7,927 nt of DNA, taken from positions 1 through 7,927 of the forward strand of contig CANQCA010000063.1 of assembly GCA_947589585.1 (NCBI GenBank). Direction: 5' to 3'. The stretch is from an uncultured Clostridia bacterium (GTDB taxonomy: Bacteria; Bacillota; Clostridia; Christensenellales; Borkfalkiaceae). Positions 1-4,707 of the stretch are shown one piece after another (position 1 is the first letter of the stretch; each line of letters opens with the position of its first letter). The position numbers and the translations under genes were made by a program. The notes beneath the pieces were generated by a model. The model worked only from the letters and a program-made list of their open reading frames with translations, was not told the origin of the DNA and did not search any database.

Positions 1-272
1 GCGACGACGATCTCCCCGCGGTAGTCGCAGTCGATGACGCCCACCTTGTTCGCGGGGGCGAGGTCCTGCTTGCACGCGAGCCCGCTCCGCGCATAGATGA
101 GCCCCACCGTGCCTGCGGGCAGCTCTATGGCGATGCCCGTGTGCACGAACACCGTCTCCCCCGCTTGCACCTCGTAATCGCCGCATGCGTAGAGGTCCGC
201 ACCCGCCGCACTCGGCGAGCCGTATACGGGCAGTTTTGCATTCTCATTTAATTTCTTTACGTTGACTTTCAT
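1..272 (-). CDS. dut: dUTP diphosphatase (dUTPase), 5' part only
   Basis: This is the first 90 codons of a trimeric dUTPase, which hydrolyses dUTP to dUMP and pyrophosphate. It keeps uracil out of DNA and supplies dUMP for thymidylate synthesis. I translated the reverse complement. Family motif 1 is AGADLYA (residues 23-29), motif 2 is ARSGLA (61-66) and motif 3 is GVIDCDYRGEI (78-88). Motif 3 includes D81, the position of the catalytic aspartate. Motifs 4 and 5 would lie beyond the window edge, so the gene is cut by the window and not visibly broken. The start at 272 is supported by a GGAGAG ribosome site at 279-284 with a 6-nt spacer, and by alignment of the N-terminus with the family. The gene has its own promoter about 30 nt upstream. 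The family call is firm; only the missing 3' end is unknown. Confidence 0.96.
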   Translation of the reverse strand, partial: MKVNVKKLNENAKLPVYGSPSAAGADLYACGDYEVQAGETVFVHTGIAIELPAGTVGLIYARSGLACKQDLAPANKVGVIDCDYRGEIVV

Positions 273-302
273 GGAAATCTCTCCGTCGCTTGTATCCCCC
301 CT

Positions 303-331
303 ATCTTACCATATTGCCTCATATTTTGCAA
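303..331 (-). promoter_or_regulatory. sigma-A-type promoter of dut, in a duplicated block
   Basis: On the minus strand the -35 box is TTGCAA (326-331) and the -10 box is TAAGAT (303-308), with a 17-nt spacer. The expected start of transcription is near 296. That gives a leader of about 24 nt that contains the GGAGAG site. The same -35 box, spacer length and near-identical -10 box recur upstream of aph at 1409-1437. This recurrence supports a real, copied promoter. Confidence 0.7.
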
Positions 332-365
332 GCGAAAGTTGCGCGGACATTGAAAAGCCTTCCCC
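316..365. repeat. 50-bp promoter-bearing direct repeat, copy 1
   Basis: This stretch matches 1422-1472 except for one extra A in the second copy. It holds the -35 box of dut and the start of the palindromic element to its right. Similarity resumes just outside it: CTATCTTA at 301-308 corresponds to CTATCCTA at 1407-1414, which is the -10 box. The 7 bases in between differ. This pattern suggests that the promoter boxes are kept while the spacer drifts. Confidence 0.85.
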
Positions 366-549
366 CATCCATGGGGGAAGGTGTCGCCGTCGGCGACGAA
401 TGAGGAAATGCCCTACCCCTCCGAGAGGGGGAGGGTGGCGAACGTAGTGAGACAGGTGGGGGCTCTTCATGTTCAACCCCCACCACCGCCTACGGCGGAG
501 CCGCCCCCTTCAAGGGGGGGGCAGCTCTAACCCCCATTAGTCACCTGCG
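356..549. repeat. Palindromic MITE-like element with a second element nested in it
   Basis: Most of the 343-base gap between dut and aph is repeat and I see no gene in it. A left arm (358-381) forms a hairpin of CCTTCCCCC with GGGGGAAGG, followed by a small stem (383-388 with 392-397). It then reads GACGAATGAGG, as does the element at 1462-1574. From about 406 to 530 the sequence departs and carries its own inverted parts, such as GGTGGGGG (455-462) with CCCCCACC (477-484) and a GC-rich palindrome near 485-520. At 531-549 it returns to a version of the first element's right half (CATTAGTCACCTGCGG compared with CATCAGTCACCTGCGG). The simplest reading is one repeat inserted inside another. The exact borders are uncertain. 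Confidence 0.65.
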
Positions 550-571
550 GCGTTTCGCTTAATGGAAACGC
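550..571. other. Short hairpin downstream of aph
   Basis: GCGTTTC (550-556) pairs with GAAACGC (565-571) around an 8-base loop. It lies about 45 nt past the aph stop codon. No U-rich tract follows on the minus strand, so it could cap a transcript end or be repeat debris. It does not meet the criteria for an intrinsic terminator. Confidence 0.4.
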
Positions 572-579
572 TTACCCTC

Positions 580-592
580 GGACATGGTACCC
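580..592. repeat. 13-bp inverted repeat, copy 1
   Basis: GGACATGGTACCC lies just past the 3' end of aph. Its exact reverse complement is at 3787-3799, just past the 3' end of sigK. The match extends to 16 of 17 bases as CCnCGGACATGGTACCC. On the minus strand the two copies face opposite ways. The function is unknown. Confidence 0.55.
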
Positions 593-615
593 ACCTCGGC
601 GGTCTTACAGTTTGT

Positions 616-1401
616 TCAAAACAATTCGTCAAGCAGAAGATAATATCGGATCTTTTCCCGATCGGGCGCAAAGCCGAGTGCGTCAAACAGCCTATCGGGA
701 TGAACGGGCGCCCACTTCCCACCGAATTTTCCGCCGAAATTGTCGCGAAGGCTTCGCCAAAGAAGGGCGATATCCCACCACTTCTCCGCTGCGCCGCCAA
801 ACCCGAGATCGACGAGCCCCGCAAGGGTGTAGCCGTTGAGCAAAATATTCGGCAGACAAAAATCGCCGTGCGAGAAGACTGGTTCCTCCTCTTTGGGCCT
901 CCTTTTTTGCAGCCAATCGAGAAGGCGGGCGGGCGTGGAAAATTCCTGCCATGTCTGCGGCTCCGTGTTTCCGATGTCCACCTGACCGCTCCGAACGCGC
1001 TGTTCCGCCAATGAAAGTCGGCTTTCCAAAGTGCATTCGGAAAGCCCCGCAACATCGACCGACCACATGCGTTTGAGGATCCCTGCAAGGGCGAAGATGA
1101 GCTCTTCGGGATGCGTTCGGTACTGCGGGGCACACGCCATTTCGCCCTTGACGCGCGTGGTCAAGAGGTAGATCTTCTCGCCCTCGCATTCGCATCCGAT
1201 AACCTCGGGAACGGGAAGTTTTCCGCAGAGAAATCGAAGAACAGCGACCTCGTTCATGCTTTCCTCATTCTTTGGGGAAATTTTGAGCACAAGATCGTCG
1301 GATAGAAGGACGGCGGATGAGGACTGCCCGATCTTATCCGGGAAAAAAGTCCTCTCCCCCATCTCGGTCGCGATTTTCGGGGGAAGATCAAGATTTTTCA
1401 T
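616..1401 (-). CDS. aph(3'): APH(3')-family aminoglycoside O-phosphotransferase
   Basis: A 261-residue cytoplasmic kinase, close in length to APH(3')-IIIa (264). The family uses ATP to phosphorylate the 3'-hydroxyl of kanamycin- and neomycin-type drugs. Visible parts: nucleotide-loop region and lysine (VLKI, K40), partner glutamate E51 before GKLPVPEV, catalytic motif SHGDFCLPN with H178, D180 and N185, and metal-binding VDLG with D198. The C-terminal IRYYLLLDELF closely matches the end of APH(3')-IIIa, where the C-terminus contacts substrate. One oddity is that the family motif DxGRxGxxD reads DLGFGGAAE, so the arginine is Phe201 and the last Asp is Glu. Activity or range may therefore differ. 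The start at 1401 (MKNLDLPPK) fits the family N-terminus. The reading frame continues to 1500, but that part runs through the promoter and repeat. AGGGGAG abuts the ATG. Family call sure; resistance phenotype unproven. Confidence 0.92.
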   Translation of the reverse strand: MKNLDLPPKIATEMGERTFFPDKIGQSSSAVLLSDDLVLKISPKNEESMNEVAVLRFLCGKLPVPEVIGCECEGEKIYLLTTRVKGEMACAPQYRTHPEELIFALAGILKRMWSVDVAGLSECTLESRLSLAEQRVRSGQVDIGNTEPQTWQEFSTPARLLDWLQKRRPKEEEPVFSHGDFCLPNILLNGYTLAGLVDLGFGGAAEKWWDIALLWRSLRDNFGGKFGGKWAPVHPDRLFDALGFAPDREKIRYYLLLDELF

Positions 1402-1408
1402 CTCCCCT

Positions 1409-1437
1409 ATCCTATCACACCGCCTCATATTTTGCAA
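1409..1437 (-). promoter_or_regulatory. sigma-A-type promoter of aph, almost touching the start codon
   Basis: TTGCAA (1432-1437), a 17-nt spacer and TAGGAT (1409-1414), with a TG one base before the -10 box (extended -10). Transcription would start at about 1401-1403, at or next to the A of the ATG at 1401. The mRNA would then be leaderless or nearly so. The GGGGAG before the ATG would mostly fall outside the transcript. The sister promoter of dut leaves a normal leader of about 24 nt. Confidence 0.65.
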
Positions 1438-1472
1438 GCGAAAAGTTGCGCGGACATTGAAAAGCCTTCCCC
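1422..1472. repeat. Promoter-bearing direct repeat, copy 2
   Basis: This is the second copy of the block at 316-365, 51 bases long with a single-base indel. Both copies lie in the same orientation, both sit directly upstream of a gene start, and both run into a CCTTCCCC palindrome. The two copies bracket aph about 1.1 kb apart. Confidence 0.85.
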
Positions 1473-1574
1473 ACTTTGCGGGGAAGGTGGCACGCCGCAA
1501 GCGACGTGACGAATGAGGGCACCCTCATCAGTCACCTGCGGTGACAGCTTCCCCCTTTGAAAGGGGGAAGCCTT
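1462..1574. repeat. Complete palindromic MITE-like element between glnN and aph
   Basis: The ends are near-inverted: AAGCCTTCCCC on the left and GGGGGAAGCCTT on the right. The left arm pairs CCTTCCCC (1465-1472) with GGGGAAGG (1480-1487). The right arm is an 11-bp stem (1547-1557 with 1561-1571). The centre holds ATGAGGGCACCCTCAT (1513-1528), and GTCAC pairs with GTGAC around 1531-1545. It has no coding capacity. The right end overlaps the glnN stop codon (TAA, 1573-1575). The right-arm stem therefore forms directly after the stop codon and probably shapes the 3' end of that mRNA. It lacks a U tract, so it is not a classic terminator. Confidence 0.75.
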
Positions 1575-3651
1575 AACGAACACTATACAAAATTTCGTTA
1601 TAGGTGGGGAAAGGCCAATGGGCGGTGGAGCAGAGGGGCTCCATGGCGTCGGCGACGGCGCGCAGGGCACCCATGTCCGCGATAATGACGTCTGAAACGG
1701 CTTCTGCCCCCTCTTTTGCGCCCTCGGGAAGGGAGGAAAAGTCTTCCTCCAACTTTTCCGCCGCCCGCATGAGGGCTTCATTCTGCCCCGCGAGCGTTTT
1801 TGCCACCAACATGTCCGCATCCGAGGGCAAATTCTCATTCAAAATGCGCTTTTCTTCTATCACCTGCAGGAGCTCTTCGAGATAGCGATTTACGGCGGGA
1901 AAGATCTGCCGCCGCGCCATTTTCACCATCGTGCGCGCCTCGATGCACACCGTCTTTGCATACGTTTCGAGCATGATATTCGCGCGGGCGACGACCTCTT
2001 TTTCGCTGAAAACCCCCTGTCGCACAAAGACGGCGATGTTCTCGGGCTTGAAAAATTCCAATGCTGCCTTATCCGTTGTCTTCAGATTGAGAAGCCCCCT
2101 TCTCGCCGCTTCCTGCTCCCAATCGGGGCCGTAGCCGTTGAAGTTAAAGATGATGCGCGCGTGCGCTTTGAAGAGCTTTTCCGTATATTCTTTGCAAGCG
2201 CTTTCTAAATTTTGCACGCCGCCGAGGGCTTCCACCGCCTCGGAAAACGCCTGCGCGACAATAGTGTTGAGCACAATATTCGGGTCGGCGACGGAAGCGG
2301 AAGAGCCGAGCATTCTGAGTTCGAATTTATTGCCCGTGAAGGCGAAGGGCGAGGTACGGTTGCGGTCCGTCGTGTCGATGGGAAAGATGGGCGAAGAGGG
2401 CACGCCGATGGACCCCGGGACGGGCTTTTTCGGCACATATTTTCCGCCTGTTGCGATGCTCTCCACGAGGGCGCCGAGCTGGTCGCCGAGGTAGACGGAA
2501 ACGATCGCGGGGGGCGCTTCGTCCGCGCCGAGGCGGTGGTCGTTGCCCGCAGATGCGACGCTCGCGCGCAAAATTCCCTGATACCGATCGACGGCGGCGA
2601 TGATGCAGGCGAGAATGAGCAAAAAGCGGGGTTCCCTCTCGGGGTCCTCCCCGGGGTCGAGCAGGTTGAGCCCCGTGTCCGTCGAGAGCGACCAGTTGTT
2701 GTGCTTGCCCGAACCGTTTACCCCCTCGAAGGGCTTCTCATGGAGAAGGCACACGAGCCCGTGCCGCTTTGCGACCTTTTGCATCAGCTCCATCGTGAGT
2801 TGGTTTTGGTCGACGGCGATGTTCGTCGTCGAAAAGACGGGCGCGAGCTCGTGCTGGGCGGGGGCGACCTCGTTGTGCTTGGTCTTGGCGAAGATGCCAT
2901 ACCGCCAAAGCGTTTCGTCGAGGTCATGCATGTAGGCGGCAATGCGCGGTTTGAGGGCGGAAAAATAGTGGTCCTCGAGCTCCTGCCCCCGCGTCGCCCG
3001 TGCGCCGAAGAGCGTCCGCCCCGTGAGCATGAGATCTTCCCGCCGCTCGAAGACTTTTTCGTCGATGAGGAAATACTCCTGTTCGGGTCCGACCGTCGAG
3101 AGGACCCTTTCACACTTGATGCCGAAGAGAGAAAGCAGCCGCCGCGCCTGAATATCGAGGGCGGTCATCGACTTCAAAAGCGGGGCTTTTTTATCCAGCG
3201 TCTCGCCCGTGTAGGAGACGAAGACGGTGGGAATGTAGAGCGTCCCCTCTTTGACGAAGGCGGGCGAGGTCGGGTCCCACGCCGTGTAGCCGCGGGCGGC
3301 AGAGGTCGCGCGCGTTCCCCCCGACGGGAAGGACGAGGCATCGGGTTCACCGACGATGAGATCTCTTCCCGAGAGCTGCAAAATGGCCCGATCCCCCGCA
3401 GGCTGCAGGAAGCTATCGTGCTTTTCCGCCGTAAGGCCGGTGAGCGGCTGAAACCAATGGGTGTAGTGCGTGGCGCCTTTAGAGAGAGCCCAGTCCTTCA
3501 TCGCGTTGGCGACGGTGGCGGCAATGGCAGGGTCGAAGGGCGCACCGCAGTCGATCGTGCGGCGAAGCGAGACATACACCTCGCCCGGGAGCGTATTTTT
3601 CATCACGTTATCGTTGAACACATTGCAGCCGAAATTCTCGGTCAAGCGCAT
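1573..3651 (-). CDS. glnN: Type III glutamine synthetase (GlnN)
   Basis: A 692-residue enzyme that makes glutamine from glutamate, ammonia and ATP. The length and motifs are those of the dodecameric GSIII class, not the roughly 450-residue GSI class. The N-terminal GSIII domain has FGCNVFND (7-14) and THYTHWFQPLTG (61-72). The catalytic barrel has GPEQEY (188-193, E190 and E192), NEVAPAQHELAP (260-271), GSGKHNNWS (313-321, H317), DRNRTSPFAFTGNKFELRM (429-447) and NGYGPDW (505-511). A helical C-terminal region follows (about 530-692). The start at 3651 has AGGGGG five bases upstream and keeps the conserved FGxNVFND stretch, so the downstream Met17 is unlikely. The gene has its own promoter. 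I see no nitrogen-control partner or GlnR-type operator in the window. All key glutamates are present and no break is seen. Other clostridia may carry GSI as well, so this need not be the only glutamine synthetase. Confidence 0.97.
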   Translation of the reverse strand: MRLTENFGCNVFNDNVMKNTLPGEVYVSLRRTIDCGAPFDPAIAATVANAMKDWALSKGATHYTHWFQPLTGLTAEKHDSFLQPAGDRAILQLSGRDLIVGEPDASSFPSGGTRATSAARGYTAWDPTSPAFVKEGTLYIPTVFVSYTGETLDKKAPLLKSMTALDIQARRLLSLFGIKCERVLSTVGPEQEYFLIDEKVFERREDLMLTGRTLFGARATRGQELEDHYFSALKPRIAAYMHDLDETLWRYGIFAKTKHNEVAPAQHELAPVFSTTNIAVDQNQLTMELMQKVAKRHGLVCLLHEKPFEGVNGSGKHNNWSLSTDTGLNLLDPGEDPEREPRFLLILACIIAAVDRYQGILRASVASAGNDHRLGADEAPPAIVSVYLGDQLGALVESIATGGKYVPKKPVPGSIGVPSSPIFPIDTTDRNRTSPFAFTGNKFELRMLGSSASVADPNIVLNTIVAQAFSEAVEALGGVQNLESACKEYTEKLFKAHARIIFNFNGYGPDWEQEAARRGLLNLKTTDKAALEFFKPENIAVFVRQGVFSEKEVVARANIMLETYAKTVCIEARTMVKMARRQIFPAVNRYLEELLQVIEEKRILNENLPSDADMLVAKTLAGQNEALMRAAEKLEEDFSSLPEGAKEGAEAVSDVIIADMGALRAVADAMEPLCSTAHWPFPTYNEILYSVR

Positions 3652-3686
3652 ACCGTCCCCCTGCGGGAAAATTTTGAATACGCTCT

Positions 3687-3716
3687 ATTATATGGAATTT
3701 TTTTGATGCGTGTCAT
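3687..3716 (-). promoter_or_regulatory. sigma-A-type promoter of glnN
   Basis: A perfect TATAAT (3687-3692) lies 18 nt from ATGACA (3711-3716, five of six bases of the consensus). Transcription should start near 3680, giving a leader of about 29 nt with the AGGGGG site at 3657-3662. The -35 box lies in the outer arm of the palindrome at 3711-3770. An A-rich run (AAAAAAATT on the minus strand) fills the spacer. Confidence 0.75.
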
Positions 3717-3770
3717 TCTGCCCCGCGCGTCATGCTTCGACAGGCTCAGCATGACGCGCGGAGCAGGACA
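3711..3770. repeat. REP-like long palindrome between sigK and glnN
   Basis: A perfect 14-bp stem, CCGCGCGTCATGCT (3723-3736) with AGCATGACGCGCGG (3748-3761), surrounds an 11-base loop. Imperfect pairing extends outward (TGTC..CTGC with GCAG..GACA) to 3711 and 3770. The core ATGCTTCGACAGGCTCAGCAT resembles a palindrome seen dispersed in many bacterial genomes. It lies about 65 nt past the sigK stop, where a folded end could protect the mRNA, and it has no U tract on either strand. Confidence 0.75.
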
Positions 3771-3786
3771 GGAGGAAGTCATTTGG

Positions 3787-3799
3787 GGGTACCATGTCC
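3787..3799. repeat. 13-bp inverted repeat, copy 2
   Basis: GGGTACCATGTCC is the exact reverse complement of 580-592. It lies between the sigK stop codon and the long palindrome, about 3.2 kb from its partner. It is itself partly palindromic around GGTACC. Confidence 0.55.
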
Positions 3800-3826
3800 G
3801 CGGTTCACCCTTCAGGGCGCGGCCGT

Positions 3827-4528
3827 TCATTCCTCAAAAAAGTCCTCGCGGCGGAGGGTTTGGCGGAGCTTTTCGAGCGCCTTTTTCTCGATGCGGGAGA
3901 CGTAGGATCGGGAGATCTTCAGCTTCTTCGCCACCTCCCTCTGTGCAAGGGGCACGCCGCCCGTGAGTGCATAGCGGAGGCAGATGATCTTCGTCTCCCG
4001 CTCGCTCAGCACGCTCCTTATCGCCTGCAAGAATTTCTCCTGCATGAGGCTCTGCTCCACGCCCGCAAAGACCTTATCCTCCTTCTCAAAGAGAAGATCC
4101 ATGAGGGTGAGCTCGTTCCCGTCCTTGTCCTCGCCGACGGGGTCGGAAAGAAGCACGGCGCTCTTGTGCTTCTTCCCCGCACGGATGAGCATCAGGATCT
4201 CATTCTCGATGCAACGCGCCGTATACGTGGCAAGGCGGGTGCCGTGGCCTTCCTCATAGGTGTTGATGGCCTTGATGAGCCCGATGGAACCCACGGAGAT
4301 CATATCGTCGGGGTCGGCCGCTCCCGTATATTTTTTCGCGATATGGGCGACGAGACGCATGTTGTGGCGGATGAGCGTATCCCGCGCTTCCTTATCCCCC
4401 GCCCTCATGCGGCGCAGACATTCCTCTTCCTCCTCTTTGGAAAGGGGCTTGGGGTAGGAATGCCCGTCCTGAACTCCCCCGCAGAAGAAAAACAGCCTTG
4501 CAAACAAGGCATAAAGCATCTCCATCAT
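3827..4528 (-). CDS. sigK: Sporulation sigma factor, pro-sigma-K type
   Basis: A 233-residue sigma-70-family factor that, in the sigma-K family, directs late mother-cell transcription during spore formation (coat and cortex genes). A hydrophobic pro-sequence (residues 1 to about 18, MLYALFARLFFFCGG) precedes SYPKPLS (24-30). That motif matches FPQPLS or FPKPLS in known SigK proteins. Core region 2 covers about 50-120 and includes HNMRLVAHIAKKY, DMISVGSIGLIKAI and ATYTARCIENEILM. Region 4 with its helix-turn-helix is at about 170-225, including QREVAKKLKISRSYVSRIEKKAL. By alignment with B. subtilis, cleavage would fall near G18-V19; this is an inference. The start at 4528 has GAGGTGA a few bases upstream, and a second Met follows at once. 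The gene is in one piece, with no skin-like insertion. The protease SpoIVFB is not in the window. SigE is the main alternative, but the pro-sequence and PLS motif favour SigK. Confidence 0.92.
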   Translation of the reverse strand: MMEMLYALFARLFFFCGGVQDGHSYPKPLSKEEEEECLRRMRAGDKEARDTLIRHNMRLVAHIAKKYTGAADPDDMISVGSIGLIKAINTYEEGHGTRLATYTARCIENEILMLIRAGKKHKSAVLLSDPVGEDKDGNELTLMDLLFEKEDKVFAGVEQSLMQEKFLQAIRSVLSERETKIICLRYALTGGVPLAQREVAKKLKISRSYVSRIEKKALEKLRQTLRREDFFEE

Positions 4529-4544
4529 ACGATCACCTCACACC

Positions 4545-4574
4545 ATTATATGCGGGAAGGCGACACCGCTATGA
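4545..4574 (-). promoter_or_regulatory. Candidate sigma-E-dependent promoter of sigK
   Basis: On the minus strand CATATAAT (4545-4552) matches seven of eight bases of the sigma-E -10 consensus CATACAAT. TCATAGC (4568-4574) fits the looser -35 form KMATATT at five of seven positions, with a 15-nt spacer. No good sigma-A -35 box sits 17 nt from the TATAAT inside it. Early mother-cell control of sigK by sigma E is well established in Bacillus. Transcription would start near 4538, leaving a leader of about 10 nt with the ribosome site at its very 5' end. Confidence 0.55.
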
Positions 4575-4592
4575 ACATACGGGATACTGCCT

Positions 4593-4629
4593 ATACAAAG
4601 ACAGCCGAGGACATGAGTGCCCTCGGCTG
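4593..4629 (-). terminator. Intrinsic terminator of the large exported-protein gene
   Basis: A perfect 9-bp stem, CAGCCGAGG (4602-4610) with CCTCGGCTG (4621-4629), has a 10-base loop. On the minus strand AAAAG precedes it and UCUUUGUAU follows it. It lies about 80 nt past the stop codon at 4708 and separates this gene from sigK. On the plus strand it is followed by CTTTT, so it may work in both directions, although I see no plus-strand gene. Confidence 0.65.
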
Positions 4630-4630
4630 C

Positions 4631-4693
4631 TTTTGGGTTCAGTTACTCATTTGGGTAACAAGGTTTTGGGGCTTTGCTACTCATGAGAGTAAC
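4631..4693. repeat. Two tandem 30-nt units, each with a hairpin, in the 3' UTR
   Basis: Unit 1 (4631-4659) and unit 2 (4664-4693) both read TTTTGGG, 6-7 variable bases, TACTCAT, 3-4 variable bases, then GTAAC. Each ends in its own small stem: GTTACTC with GGGTAAC (4642-4648, 4653-4659), and GCTACTC with GAGTAAC (4676-4682, 4687-4693, one mismatch). They fill the space between the stop codon at 4708 and the terminator. I do not recognise the motif. Confidence 0.6.
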
Positions 4694-4707
4694 GGGGTGG
4701 AGAGATT

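Noticed and set aside
262..447. 61-codon plus-strand frame at the dut-aph gap
   Set aside because: It covers the dut start, its promoter and the palindrome. The product is arginine-rich repeat translation with no ribosome site.
356..549. CRISPR array or small RNA gene in the repeat-rich gap
   Set aside because: The repeats are inverted and unevenly spaced, there are no unique spacers of constant length, and no promoter or terminator frames an RNA.
1402..1500. N-terminal extension of aph by 33 codons
   Set aside because: It would be translated from DNA upstream of the only promoter and inside the palindromic repeat. The family N-terminus aligns from the Met at 1401.
1547..1574. Strong hairpin after glnN as an intrinsic terminator
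   Set aside because: The stem is strong, but no U tract follows on the minus strand and it is part of the dispersed element, so I kept it as a repeat.
2212..3966. 584-codon open frame on the plus strand opposite glnN
   Set aside because: It lies wholly antisense to a clear GSIII gene, reads as a low-complexity Arg/Gly/Glu-rich chain without a domain, and has no promoter of its own. It is a by-product of GC-rich codon use in glnN.
4631..4693. Known riboswitch or tRNA-like element
   Set aside because: The tandem stems do not match any riboswitch core or cloverleaf I know, and they lie past a stop codon, not before a start.
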